64,000 nucleotides of DNA, taken from NCBI GenBank assembly GCA_047967505.1, contig CM106538.1. One strand, written 5' to 3'. The stretch is from Dipteris shenzhenensis. Taxonomy: Eukaryota > Polypodiophyta > Polypodiopsida > Gleicheniales. This document shows positions 1-12,404 of this stretch, piece by piece. Made by a program: the position numbers and the translations under genes. Numbering within the stretch: position 1 is the stretch's first letter; each line of letters opens with the position of its first letter. The notes under the pieces were generated by a model that ran no database searches, was not told the DNA's origin, and was given only the letters and a program-made list of their open reading frames with translations.

Positions 1-3000
1 TGTGAAATATACAAAGTGTGTGATATTTACAATGATTTCTTGGTCTCCAAAAATAGGCACATCATTGCCAATGTAGACGTTATTAGCTTTGAGAAGAAGG
101 GAAAAAATACTAGAATATTAGCCTCAACTTTGTGATCACAAAGATTTCCAGTTAAGCCCTTTGCATGAAACTTTTCCATCTATGCTAGCCTAGTCTGACT
201 TTAGTGATGTACAACCATTACATGTATGCATGGATTTTGATTCCATTTACTATCACAATAGATGATGCAAATACATTATAGGAGTTCAACAATGATGATG
301 TAGATTTGCAGAGAAGCCCTCAATATGAGGATACATCTCTAGGAGCATGAAAGAATACATGCCTTAGTGCATGCAAATCCTCAAGAAATTTTATTCTAGC
401 ATCCATGACTTTCACCATGGAGCAGATCGTGTCTTGGGCTTAGGTTCTAATAACCCAGATCAACAGAACACTCATTAGGACATCTTAGCATTGAATTAGT
501 TATGCCACACTGTATCACACTTGGATTCAGTTTAGCACCACTTCTTTAGATGTCCAAATCATTCCTCAGCATGAAAATGTTTATGCGTCAATAGAGTCAT
601 GTCCTAGTGCAACATATATTATCAGGTTTGGCCATAGAGCAACTTAGCGAGCCTTAGTATCACTATGCACTTATGGTTGCTGTACATAGTCCATGCTTGA
701 TGTAGATTAGTGCTGGATGCAAGACTTTAGATCTATCTCAATAGCACCATTCAGCTCACATTCCTCGGGGATACCTTATACCTTTTTAATTGTATATCAA
801 GTTTCTAAGCCTTCTTGCTGTTAGCTCCTTTTGATAATCCTATGGGAAATGTTACAGTTGATGCCGATGATGTTCAACCATGTACGCAATAGAAAATTAC
901 ATATATATATAGGTTTAATAAGCTTCCATGATAGTTAACATACAAGTTTGGTAGGCTACGATGCCTCGTTAATTTTTTTGGCCCCTTCATTAAAGCATAG
1001 TAACCTATGGCCCCTTCTTTTATGCAACTCTTTGATCACTTTGTCCACAGTGACTATGTGATCTTTTATGATCCTTCATCCTATGACAAATATTACTCTA
1101 CTATAGCATACCTTAGGTAGTGCTATTAGTTCTTTTGGGATGGTGACATCCTTGTTTCTCACAACATTCTAGATAACATCCTCTCCATTTTATGTAGATC
1201 ATCTTCACACTCCATAGTGACTTAGGACATGTTTAGCCTTAGCTCAACCATCTGCAACATGCAATCCTTCACACAATCATTGATTGATCAAATAGTCTTT
1301 GATCCAAGAGAACTTCTTTCTTTTTGGTATTCTTTCCCCTTTCTTTGGACATTTTATGGGTATTATTCCCAAATAGGAAGGATGACATACAACTTAAGAG
1401 GGGGAATTGAAGGTTAAGTTGTACAAGATATATACAATGCAAAGACTTCCATTGTATAATCATTACGCTCACACATGCACATGTTACTATGATATTTTTA
1501 GTTTTTCTTTTTTAGTCTTGGTTGCATCATATGCACTAGAAAATCCAAAAAGAGATCTTGTACATGCACCCTCTTCTTGTGTAGTGAATTTAAGAGGAGG
1601 TATTAAGGATAATGTAAATTACAATATTGTAGAGATGACTATAAGGGCATAAGGACTATCCCTAACCCTAATCCAAAGGGGTAGAGAACTATATATGAAT
1701 TATCATGTTTAATGCAACATAGTGTACAATTAGTCATGTCTTGTGCACTGTTCTCTCTCTCCCCCAAAACCTCCAACAACTTTGTAGCATATTTAGTAAC
1801 ATCTTCTCATTTTAGAGGGAGGTATTAGCCCTTGGAACTTCTTTATCTTGCATTTCATAAGGCTTATGATGGCAAGGTGGGGGACTAGGACTTCTTGAAA
1901 GGAATTGTCTACCAATGGGGATGTTAACGCTTTGAGAAAAATTTTGTGAGCAAAATAATTCTTTAAGAAAATTTTGCCAATTTTAGTGTGCTTGACATTG
2001 CAAAAGTTATGGTCATAGAAACCTGTTGACCTTTTGACCAAACACATTATAAAATGAATACATGGAAATGTAAGGAGTATGACTTGTTGCAAACAAGAGC
2101 AACTTGTAGACTTGGCAAACTCAAGAGGGTATGACAAGGATGATAGAATATGCACCATAATGTACACAATCCATACAATGGACCATCACACATAAAGTTC
2201 ACACCATATGCATAAATGATGTGTAGATGATACTGGACCATCATAGCTTGTGATAGTATTGACTTTGCATGATGATCTTAGTTTGATGTGGTATTGAACC
2301 TTAATGATGATATTGTCTTAGCTTGCAAAATGACCTAGAGAGTTGCGTATGTAGTGGACTTTTCACTTAGAAAATGTTGCTCACATTTTAATTAATTAAT
2401 TTTGACTCACATAATCCTCACTCATAGTCTAGGTAATCGTTCATCTTGTAAATGCAAATGGCTCAATTAACTTAGCTAACTTTTATCCACTTAACACTAT
2501 TCAACATCTTTTAACACCATTTAGCCTAAGGCCTTGGTAATTCATTTACCTCCCCATTACTATGACTTATCTCCATCAATGATGTGTTAAGCAATGGATA
2601 TGTGCCCTTAGACAAAGGGAGTACTCAATCTTTGAATTGGGATTTGAACTCTATATGGCATCCAAGTTTAATCAACTATAACAATGACTTGGCCATATCA
2701 ATTCAATCCACCTTAAGAGGAAAAGGACACGACATATAACAACATAAGAGGGAGGGCGTGGAGAGCCCTTCAATTACTAGTTGTTCCATGATTCCCATTT
2801 TTTTTTCATACCTCTCCTGCCTCCATTTAATCAATAGAATCGTGATAGGAGGGTTTTGAGTTTTGTTGCTGATACATGTTTTGAAACATTTAATGAACAA
2901 GTGCCAATCTAAAGAGAAATGCCATGAATATGAGGCAAAGATGTACTAGACAACCTTCAACCACATTAGAAAACATTCAATTATTATATGCCCAAGTGAC

Positions 3001-3380
3001 AATGGAATGGTGACAGTGGGAGGCTTTTCATCTTAAATTCCCTCTATGACCATTTTTGAGAGGGGAGTTGTGATGAAATTCTCCCCCGAACAGGGGGGGT
3101 CACTAAGAAATATGTAAGATATCACGTGTGATCAATGGAAGGGGTTTTATATTCGTATGAAGTTACATAAAATTTACATACACAAGGGGTTCTTTAATTC
3201 AAAAAGTGAAAATTTTCATACATAAGGGATACTTTAATCATATCAAAATTTACAAAGGGGTGTATATAGGTTATAGAAATCCATAGGTAGGGGGTTTTTT
3301 AAATACCCCTTGATTGCACGTGCTATAAGGGGTTTTAATGCAGTGCCCCCTCAAAATTTTTCCCAATGTCACCATTCCCC
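1..3380. other. Anonymous AT-rich DNA, probably decayed retroelement
   Basis: No reading frame here resembles a known protein. Purine-rich runs resembling the polypurine tract beside a retroelement 3' LTR occur near 1390-1410, 1588-1605 and 1810-1825, each followed by AT-rich sequence, so old LTR-retrotransposon tails are a reasonable guess. No LTR pair could be matched. From about 3060 to 3330 the sequence is AT-rich and repetitive, with several runs of GGGGTTTT type. Confidence 0.3.
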
Positions 3381-3387
3381 CCCCCCT

Positions 3388-3407
3388 TCTCTCTCTCTCT
3401 CTCTCTC
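3388..3407. repeat. (CT)n microsatellite
   Basis: An uninterrupted CT dinucleotide run preceded by a C tract and followed by C-rich sequence. The next 500 bases (to about 3900) are C-rich and open in several frames, but no recognisable protein is encoded. Confidence 0.8.
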
Positions 3408-4078
3408 CCCCCTACCCCCCTCTCAGCTGCCCTGCTAGCCCCTCAGCCCTCTCACCAACCCCTTGTCAACCCTCACAAGCCTTTCAACTCCCTCGCCTAG
3501 TCTCAAGACCTTCTTGGCCTGTTACGATTCAAGGAAACACTTGTAGGATGCCTCTCCACCACTGCCAAGCCCTGTAGGATGGCTCTCCACCACTACCCTT
3601 GCACATCTCCTGCACCATCGTGGGTCTTTGTGGGATTGCCCTCTATCTTGTTGACATTGTGGGGCAGCTCTCAGCCCCTACATAGGATCCTAGCTCTTAA
3701 GAGGAGCTCGGCACCTGTAAAGATAGGTCGGGGGCCCATTCTCAAACCCCACAATAGCCCATTAGCCCTTTGGCCTTGCCATAGTTTGCCATCCAACCTC
3801 TACAACCCCCTGCCTACCCCTACACATACTCCAGCTTTTGCACCTGCAAGATACCAGCAAGGGCCATTAAAATTAGGATTCAAATCAAGCAAAATGCACA
3901 ATGTACTACTGAAAAGGGGAAGAGGAGTACCAGTTCAATTGAATATCATTTGAAGACCACCCCTAGCTGCCAAACATGAACACACATGCAAGGAAATTAT
4001 CCTTTTCTGAAACTCTGGACTTTTGAAAAATAGACAGGAGTGTCTGGTGAGAATATTTGAAATACCTATGCAAGAATT

Positions 4079-4458
4079 CAAATGGGGAAAACAAGCTTTG
4101 GATAATGCCATGGCAGCCACTAAGCAGGGACACCTAATAGGGTTACAAAAAATGTCCTCACCAACCTCATTAAAATTTTCATAGCCCTCATTGAGAAGGT
4201 AGTTAATTTGGAAGCCACAAATGTGGCCTTGCTAGCTAAGAAAACACTTCTGGATAAGGCATTAGAAGCAAATGGGGAAAACAAGCTTTGGATAATTCCA
4301 TGGCAGCCACTAAGCAGGGACATCTAATAGGGTTGCCAAAAATGTCCTCACCAACCTCATTAAAATTTTCATAGCCCTCATTGAGAAGGTAGTTCATTTG
4401 GAAGCCACAAATGTGGCCTTGCTAGCTAAGAAAACACTTCTGGATAAGGCATTAGAAG
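4079..4458. repeat. Two-copy tandem duplication, 190-bp unit
   Basis: The segment beginning AATGGGGAAAACAAGC at 4081 recurs at 4271 and both copies run to the same GGCATTAGAAG end. The copies differ at only a few positions. The unit is not a multiple of three and lies in the coiled-coil part of a LINE ORF1 relic, so the duplication broke the frame or came after coding constraint was lost. Confidence 0.8.
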
Positions 4459-5270
4459 TAAGGGAGAAAGACGCACTACAGGAAAGATGAAGGAAAGAGA
4501 AAGCCAAGAGGGAGGAGTGGGAGAAAGAAAAACTAGAATGGGAAACTATCAAGACCAACCTCCAGGACAAAAAAGCATGCACTTGAAATCGAATTACAAC
4601 AAATCAAAGACATGAAGGTGACCCAAAAAGGGAGATACAAGGCAATGGAAGAGCTCAAAGCAGAGCATGCCAACCTTAGGAAAGATATTATAGCTATGCA
4701 GGACATGATGCAAGGAAAGCACACTAAACTTACAACAAATCAGCAAGGGAGAAGCCAAAATATTGTAATGGAAGGACGTGGTTAAAAAAGGCACATTAAC
4801 CCCTATTGTATCGGATGACCTTGAAGAGGACAAAAGGCAGGACAACAAATATTTAAATGTACTTGTCAGAGGATTACTGGTAAGGGATATCCCCATGGCA
4901 GATGGCAAAGTTCTGCTCACCAAGATGGGAATCAACTTCACTTGTGAGGCATCTTGGAGGGTGGGTAAGGTAGACACACCGGTAAGACCATTAGTGGTGA
5001 GACTATGGAAAAAAAGAGGATAGATCTACTCTTATGAGTATGAAGGCAACATTGAAGGGCACCAGGACCTTCTTCGATGATCATCTCACCCTCCTACAAT
5101 AGGAACATCGAAGGGAGGGAATGCTGAAAGTGATGGTGGTAGGACAGGAAGGGAAATGGGCTACATTTAGAGATGGTAAAGTTATCATCCATGAGAGAGC
5201 AGATAGTGCAAAAAGAGAAGAGAAGGAGGAAGGTGAAATGGATAGCACACGATGGCAGAGTGTACTTTGA
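4140..5270 (+). pseudogene. LINE ORF1 relic with coiled coil and RNA-binding-like domain
   Basis: After correcting frame shifts by eye, the plus strand reads as a heptad-rich Lys/Glu coiled coil (about 4150-4760). A globular segment follows (4778-5020 and on to about 5270), with the pattern LVVRLWKKRGDR, then a stretch resembling LKGTRTFFDDHLTLLQ, then a basic region ending in RDGKVI. Coiled coil followed by an RRM-like domain is the architecture of L1-type ORF1 proteins, which bind the element RNA. The frame is interrupted by stops and shifts, and no EN or RT follows, so this is an isolated fragment. Assignment rests on pattern, not a database hit. Confidence 0.55.
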
Positions 5271-5369
5271 TATCCAACTAGTTACCATTTTTTATATCAA
5301 TTGGTCTTATGATTTCTTGCATCGTCTCAGTATGTGCCCCCTCATGTTGAAAAATAGGAAAATCCTATT

Positions 5370-5820
5370 AATTAGTTACATGGGCCAAATCCTAGGACAT
5401 AGCCAAATACATTGCTCTGAAATATGGTAAACAAGACATGCCCTTGTAGTATGGGACGATATTAGAATATAAGAAAAAGATAGAGCAACGGATGGAGGTT
5501 GAGACCTAGAAATTTAATGCCCCTATATCTGCCATCCTTAAGAAAGTGGATGGGGCAACTTTAAAGGCCAATATAGGGAAGCTAGAAAGGGTGCTAGACA
5601 CATACAATGAGAGGCTATCCAAGACCGAATACTTGGTAGGAAATTTATTCAGCTTGGGAGATCTCTCTTATCGGGCTCTCATCTTCCACATATCAGCTCT
5701 CTCATCCTACCAAGATGGGAAATTTGATCACCTCTTGAAAACATGTGAATGCATGGTGAAAGAAAATTCTTCTTAGCCATCTTGGTTGAAGGTGAATCAA
5801 CTACCATCTCTAGTGTCTAT
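5370..5820 (+). pseudogene. Phi-class glutathione S-transferase fragment (C-terminal domain)
   Basis: The plus strand reads as the end of the GST N-terminal domain (DIAKYIALKYGKQDMPL, about 5396-5446). The helical C-terminal domain follows: a segment with KKIEQRMEVET, then from about 5546 a long open segment containing KLERVLDTYNERLSKTEYL, then NLFSLGDLSY, and finally PSWLKV. This is the conserved order of plant GSTF enzymes, which conjugate glutathione to electrophiles in the cytosol. The N-terminal glutathione-binding part is missing or unrecognisable. At least four in-frame stops interrupt the reading. All of the visible part would fall in one exon of a typical GSTF gene, so a processed copy cannot be told from a decayed genomic one. 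Confidence 0.7.
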
Positions 5821-5829
5821 GCTGAATTA

Positions 5830-6737
5830 GCTCATCCAAAAGCTTGACTAGTGGGAGATTTCTTCTTCATCTTTGTTCTATGACTATTTTAAAGAATTTG
5901 GGATTTCCCACAGAGCATGGCAAACTCTATTAAAAGTCTCCTATGTGTTGCAACAGTATATTTATTAGTGCCATCACCTTCATGCAAAAATTGTGCATTA
6001 CAATCAACACCATCACAATAGTACACAAATATGGGATAAACTCGCACATCCCTAATACATTTAGCTTCCATACATCATCACAAGCTAGCAGCTTGAAGAG
6101 TTCTCAGGTTGCATATATGCATAAGCAAAAGTATTGCACTGAATAATGAGTGGGAGGAGTTGCCATGATTGCCCTGTCTAAATCATTTTTATATTGTAGT
6201 TGAAGAGGAAGTTGGAGGTTTTGTTCCATTTTCATGTTGAGTCATTAAATCATTCTATGAGGAGTTTTAATTCTAAGAAGAGCTTTCTTATATGAGTTGA
6301 AGTCTAAGAGAACAGAGTGGATTGTGGCACATTCTATTTTTTGTTCAAGCGATTTATTGAGCATTCAATTTGCATCCTCTTGTGTATCATGCTTACTAGG
6401 GCTATGCTCACAAACATATAATGACTCAAAGATCATTGAGAAAGGTGGAGCCATTTGGAATGTCCCCCCCAACACGAATGATACAAAAGGGACGAAATGA
6501 TAATGACCCAGAGGTCATTTAGAAGTGCTTGAGCCATTTCTAATGTCTCCCCAACATAAGCGATACATAAAATGTTAGAATTGAACTCCACTAATAATGG
6601 ACCTAGTATGATGGTTTTTTTTCCTTGTGTGGTATCACAATATAGGGAGATATGCACGGAGATTAATATCAAAGGGCCCACTTTGAGCCATTAGTGGTGG
6701 CAATTAAAGGTCAAGGAGACCCTTGAGAGGTAGCGTA
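5830..6737. other. No gene seen
   Basis: AT-rich DNA between the GST fragment and a tandem duplication. A 60-codon minus-strand frame at 5889-6071 reads smoothly (it includes VDCNAQFLHEGDGTNKY) but matches nothing I recognise. Confidence 0.3.
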
Positions 6738-7128
6738 CCAAAACAAGTCTATAAACCATCCATATCTCATATCTCATAAAGTACTCCATATTAATTTGTT
6801 CTTGGGTTTAAGGCTAGGGTTTGGAGAAATTCCAGAAGAAAACGAGGCTTAGCTTGAGGAGTATAGTGCAAAAAAAGAGTCATAGCATTCATCAAGAAAG
6901 ACACTTGAATGGGGAAGTCTATTTGACAAACTCATAAGATACCGAAACAAGTCTATGAACCATCCATATCTTATAAAGTACTCAATATTGTTGGGTTTAA
7001 AGCTAGGGTTTGAAGCAATTCCATAAGAAACAAGGCTTAGCTTGAGGAATATAGTGCAAAAAAAGAGTCATAGCATTCATAGAGAAAGAAACTTGAATGG
7101 GAAGCATATTTGACAAATTATTTTGGTG
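6738..7128. repeat. Diverged two-copy tandem duplication, about 203-bp unit
   Basis: The segment ACCAAAACAAGTCTATAAACC at 6738 recurs with substitutions at 6941. Both copies contain AGGCTAGGGTTTG, GGCTTAGCTTGAGGA and GCAAAAAAAGAGTCATAGC in the same order. Small indels separate the copies. No coding potential is seen. Confidence 0.75.
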
Positions 7129-7129
7129 A

Positions 7130-9063
7130 TTTGTCCTAGGACACAATGCCATACATCACCTTTTGGGGGCCCTTTCTTTCCTTGGTCATATCTTAGAAGA
7201 CTGCCAAGTTTTCCTCAAAGAATAGTTTTGCTCATAAAGTTGTGCCTGGTAAATGGTCTATCTCTTTGCCAATATATGGCATAGGAGGTAGATTTCAAAT
7301 ATCCAGATCTATCCACTATAGTTGCCCCATTTCCCACCTTGTAGCTAAGGTGATGAGTCATTTCCTTCATTTGACAAAAATAGACCATGGGACTTTATAT
7401 TCCCATTGAATAGGTCAGTGGACTTCATATTCCCATAAAAAATGATAAGGATATTTTCCAATGTTAGCTTGTTAGAAACATAGCCATATTCTTAGAGGCA
7501 TCTCTCAAGAATATACAAAGCCTCACAGATGCTTTGTAGGATTTTTGCCTTGTGGTAGGTGCACTTATCAAAATGGCACAAATCGATATGATTTTGTGTC
7601 AATGATGTGGATGTACTAGGAGGGGTTATTGAGCTTGGATTTAGATGGAATGAAGAGGGGTACCATTGCTAGATATTCAGGATTCAATGTGAACTCCATC
7701 CAATAGTTTGCTTTAGTTTTATAGAACATCAAGAAGAAGCTGCTATATTAGAGTTCCATTATCCTAAAATTGGCCTTTATGGCCCCTCATGGTGAACTAG
7801 CTATAATTAGCATCTACATGGTACATTGCTTCGTATTGGTTCTTCTTATGCTCATGCCAATGGTCAACTCAAGAGATAGATATAGAACTATCTATGGTCC
7901 AAATTTAACAGCACCAATTGACACTAGGGCGAGGGTGGCCGAAAGCATCACCAACCTATCTACACAGAATAGAGGCCTCAACATTATTGATCCTAACATT
8001 ATAGTATAGGGACTTGTTTCTAGGTAAGTTGGTGATTAGAGGACTCCTCGGAAATAAGCCTTGAATGGATTTATTTACTTAATAGATGCAATTCTACACT
8101 CCCCACACAAGTGGTGATTGGCTTTCAAGTACAATATGTGTTTTCACACATGTAGATACTAGTTTCCATGTTCTCCCCTCTTGGCAGTGGTTATCAAAGC
8201 TTGGCATCAAATTTGAGGATTACTTTCATGGATTTCCCCTCATGCTCAAGTTAAGAGGGATAGACAATCAATTATGTGGAACAAGTATGTTTTGAGGATT
8301 TAGAATGGCCACTAGGCTATTCAGACTACATATAGTATTGGGGATGGGATAGGGGACAATGTCGACAATAGATAGCTAGCATTGAGTGGAACATCATCAG
8401 TCAATATGTGTAGGGCACTCATAGATGCACTTTATAGACTGATCCAGTTGTCCTCCTTGGCTGCTTGTAGGGGGAGTGATCAAATGGAGGGTAGGCATGA
8501 TTATCAGTCTGGGCGTACTCTCCTATACAAGTTCCAAATTTACAAGTTCATCATTTTCTCCCACACAAGTGTTCGTTTAGTGATTATTTGTCTTCTTTGG
8601 GACTAGAGAAGAAAAGAAATTATTTATGAGCTGAGGAGGGTTAGAATCAGTAGATTGAAAAAGCAAAACAATTCTTTATGAGCTAAGGAGGGTTAGACTT
8701 AATAGATTGAAAAAGCCGAACTTGACTAGGAAGCCTATTGTCCAAATGATTAGGCTTGTTAGCTTGAGCAATGGAAAATGGTACATAAATCCCACCCTCC
8801 TCTTGTTATGGGATATACTTGGTGCCTTTTTGCATCCACCATAGCTAGTACATTGATCATTGTTGCACTAGGCTTAGCACGATCCACATCTTTCTCACGT
8901 GTTCCCCCTCCCCTCATAAATAGAGGGACTTGATCATTAATCACTCTTCTCTTTACCAATTCCCTTTCCTTTCCCTCCCTCCCCTCCTCATTTTATTTAG
9001 TATATCTTTGAATTCTTGGAGTGACCTATTGGAGAAAACATGTTTTGAAATTGTGTGAAAACA
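7130..9063. other. No gene seen; includes a short tandem duplication near 8605-8720
   Basis: AT-rich DNA with only short open frames. The motif TTATGAGCTGAGGAGGGTTAG at about 8625 recurs as TTATGAGCTAAGGAGGGTTAG at about 8677, forming a small two-copy duplication. Around 8900-9000 a CCTCATAAATAGAGGG segment begins a dispersed repeat that reappears near 10015 and 10500. Confidence 0.35.
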
Positions 9064-9065
9064 TA

Positions 9066-9320
9066 GGGGGATATGAAGTCAATGAAAACAACTACTGGAC
9101 ATTCTATGAGACAATAAAACAATTATTTGACGTCATATGTTCCATTCAAACAACTGTTTGACATTGTATGTTCCATACAATGTCAAATAATTGTTTGCAT
9201 TGTATTCATACCCCCTTATTTTTTCATACAATGTCAAGTAATTATTTTCATTGAACGTGTTTCCTCCATTATGGTTTCATATAATGTCAAATAATTACAT
9301 TCATTGTCTTCATACCCCCC
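9066..9320. mobile_element. Palindromic MITE, about 255 bp, TA flanks
   Basis: The left end GGGGGATATGAAGTCAATGA is matched in reverse complement by the right end (GGGGGGTATGAAGACAATGA), and the similarity continues inward for about 45 bases, including a TTGACATT-type core. Further inverted copies of TTTGACATTGTATG lie inside, giving a nearly whole-length hairpin. Both ends abut TA (9064-9065 and 9321-9322), which suits a Tc1/mariner-type MITE. There is no coding capacity; a transposase would have to come from elsewhere. Family assignment from the TA target is inference. Confidence 0.6.
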
Positions 9321-9333
9321 TAATGGCTCTGAC

Positions 9334-9933
9334 CTAATTCTTCCACTAGTTTCCTCATCTCTATTTTCCATCTACCTATTCTAAATCTTAATCTCAACAA
9401 ATTGTTTGATACATGTAATGTCACATAAGGAGAAAGGTAATTGAAAAGGGATTTATTTTTCAATAGATGAATTCTATTGATTTCTTAGGTAGAGTACCCC
9501 AATTAAGCTCAGGTCAAAGGGCTAGCTTCAAAACTTCATGCAAAGGGGGACTTGAACTCAAGACATCCACTATGCACTCTCAAGAACTTGCAACTTGGCT
9601 AAATGCGCATCTACGTACTCTTAGGATAGTACCTACATGACATCTTTTTGATTAGTGAAGCTTCATGTACACATTGCAGATGGGAGATCTATGTAGTCCT
9701 TTCATTAGAGGAGCTCTATGAATTTGGACTTATTTGTAACATTCTCATTTGCAAGTTGGGTTGGAGGCTTCAACATTTTATTTCTTATCATTGTGTTCTT
9801 CTTGGCATCATTGCAATGAGGACTGCATTCTTTCTTTCTCTCTCATAATACACATCCACTTGAGCACGTGTGCATATGTATGATTCACAAACATATATGC
9901 ACACATATATACATACATATATAGCAAGTGGTG

Positions 9934-9976
<43 letters not shown>

Positions 9977-10400
9977 TGTGAAAAAAGCATAGTATAGATA
10001 TGATAAGTGGGGGCCCCTCCCTTCATAAATACAGGGACTTCCTCATTAATGATTGTCCCACCTAAATTCTCCATTAGTTTACTCATCCATTCTTTGTGTC
10101 TACTTATTCTAAAAGTCTTTAATCTCAACAAATTATTCCCTACATATAGCTTAACAAAGGAGGACTCTCACTTAATTCCTCCATTAGTTTGGTCATCTAT
10201 ACTTTCCATTTATGTATTCTAAAGGCCCTTAATCTCAACAAATTATTATGTACATATAGATTAACCCAAGGAGAAAGATAATTGAGAAGGCCTTAAATTT
10301 TCAAGGTATAACATTGGAGTATGCAATCTAGCTAAGGCCAAAGGGATAACTAATTTCATACAAAGGGGAGACTTAAACTCAAGACATCCATTACTTACAT
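9334..10400. repeat. Dispersed repeat in direct copies (9334-9600, 10058-10162 partial, 10163-10400)
   Basis: Each copy carries CTCCATTAGTTT or a close variant, then TATTCTAAA, CTTAATCTCAACAAATT, a GGAGAAAGRTAATTGA block, and (full copies) AAGGG followed by ACTYRAACTCAAGACATCCA. The copies are well diverged and oriented alike. The last block has the look of a tRNA-derived SINE or LTR end, but no complete element could be bounded. Confidence 0.55.
9936..9974. repeat. (CA)n microsatellite
   Basis: About 19 uninterrupted CA units, preceded by an AT-rich ATAC/ATGT stretch (9880-9925). Confidence 0.9.
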
Positions 10401-11090
10401 CACAAAGCTACATGAAGATGTTGTGAAAGAAGCAAAGAATACAAGAGCTTTGAATTGTATCATTATAAATAAGAGGGGAGCACAGGGGGAGCACAGGGGA
10501 GGGCCCCTATTTCTCCTCATAAAAAGAGGTATTTTCTTAATAATCACTTTCTCTTTACCCCTCCCCATTGCCTTTTGATCCTTCCACTCCCTTTTCCACT
10601 AATTCATATATTTTTGAATTCTTTTCAATTGGCGTTACCTAAATGGGTCTTAGGTCTTTGAAAGTTTATGAGTCAACCTGTAGAACATAGATTTAAGAAG
10701 GATTTATTCCAATGAAGAGAGAATTATGGAGAAAATTCACTCGCAATAAAAAGACTTATTCAACAGTGTATGAATAAGAGTGGATGAATCAAATTTTAAA
10801 TTAAAAAATCCATGTATTAATGAATGTCATGAGAATATGGAGTGATCAATGTGTATTTGATTTATTTGCTTGGCAAGGAGATACACGTACCTTGGGTTGA
10901 CAACAATGAGACAAACTTGAACAAGATAGTGGCCAAGTAGAATACTAAGAACAAGGATTTGCAAGTAGGGAGAATGTGATTTGGGCAAGTATGGATGATC
11001 TGCAATTGCGGAGAGTGCAATCAAGCATACATACAACATGCGCATTGTGAATTGTCAATGAAACACGATCGACCAAATAAAAAAACAATC
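10401..11090. other. No gene seen
   Basis: AT-rich sequence with a further weak copy of the CCTCATAAA / TTAATAATCACTTTCTCTTTACC repeat at about 10500-10560. A 72-codon minus-strand frame (10827-11045) has no recognisable similarity. Confidence 0.3.
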
Positions 11091-11091
11091 A

Positions 11092-12400
11092 CACTAGTTA
11101 GCTAGGTTTGGGGATAGCCTTAGTGGTTACATCATAACTCTTCCCTATACCCACACTAATTAATAGACCAATTACATTAGTCACGTACCATAATCGTTCT
11201 AATTAATAGACATTCTCTCTTTTGCAAAAATAAGTATAAGATTGTCATAGATTGTCCTTCCAAAAACCAAGCAATCATACATTCTTTTGTTTTTTGATGA
11301 GACCATCCCCCAAAGAAATTTGCCACAATTGTATCTTGTTCAACATCGTCATCTATTCAATTGGAGCATCATTAGCTCTCACCAAAAGACTAGTGCAAAA
11401 ATCTGCCAAAGCTGCACCTCCTCCATAATATTCTTCATTTTTGGTTTTGTAGCAGTAAAAGATGAGCATTGGCAATTTGCCACAGATGCTATCGAAAAAA
11501 ATAAATTACATTAGTTAGCTAGGTTTGGGGGATAGCCTAAGTGGTCACATCATAACTCTTCTCTAAACCTACACTAATTAATAGACCAATTACATTAGTC
11601 CCATACCATAATCGTTCTAATTAATAGACATTCACCGTTTTGCAAAAATAAGTAGAAGATTGTCATAGATTGTCCTTCCAAAAGCCAAGCAATCATACAT
11701 TCTTTTTTTTAAAAATGAGACCATCTCCCAAAGAAATTTGCCACAATTGCATCTTGGTCAGCATCTTCATCTGTTCAGTTGGAGCATCATTATCTATCTC
11801 CAAAAGACTAGTGCAAAAATCTGCCAAAGCTGCACCTCCATCATATTCTTCATCTTTGGTTTTGTAGCAGGAAGAGATGAGCATTGGCAGTTTGCCACAG
11901 ATGCTATCATATACTTCATACTTCATAGATGTTCACTTTTTTGAAGCAAAAATTAGAAGATAATCAATTGTATTTGTAGCACCATTATTTATCTCCAAAA
12001 GACTATCTGACAAAGTTACTCCATCTCCATCATTTCTTCATCTTTTGGGTTGTAGCAGGAAGAGAGGAGCATTGGCAATTTTCCACATATGCTGTCTTCT
12101 TCATACTTGATAGACAACCACTATTTTGCAACAAAACTTAGATTATATTTCCAATAACAAAGCACATATTCATTTGTTTCTGGATGAGACCATCTCTGCC
12201 ACCATTGCGTCTTCTTCAGCATCTCCATCTGTTCACTTTGTAGCATCATTATCTATCTCCAAAAGACTAGTGCAGAAATCTGCCACAGTAGCACCTCCTT
12301 TATCATATTCTTCATCTTATGGCATTTAGCAGGAAGAGACGAGCATTGGCAATTTGCCACAGATGCCGTCTTCTTCATCGTATCATCTTTTGATTTTGTA
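11092..12400 (-). repeat. Tandem array, about 417-bp unit, with exon-like minus-strand content
   Basis: AGTTAGCTAGGTTTGGGG occurs at 11096 and 11513, and the whole interval between them is repeated with about 90% similarity by eye. Two shorter, more diverged units follow (about 11945-12120 and 12125-12400). Each unit's minus strand carries a protein-like segment of the pattern ICGKLPMLxSSC, then DEEYDxGxAxxADFCTSLLE, then IDNDA. Conservation of this peptide across units, despite frameshifts, suggests the array was built from an exon of a host gene. The gene is not recognised. The array ends about 0.3 kb beyond the 3' end of the kinase gene at 12724. Confidence 0.65.
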
Positions 12401-12404
12401 GTAG

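Noticed and set aside
1229-2244. Several short frames in the first 2.3 kb
   Set aside because: No similarity, overlapping on both strands, in AT-rich DNA.
9540-9600. A possible tRNA-derived SINE end (ACTTGAACTCAAGACATCC)
   Set aside because: No A/B box pair, tail or TSD could be delimited, so it is kept only as a dispersed repeat.
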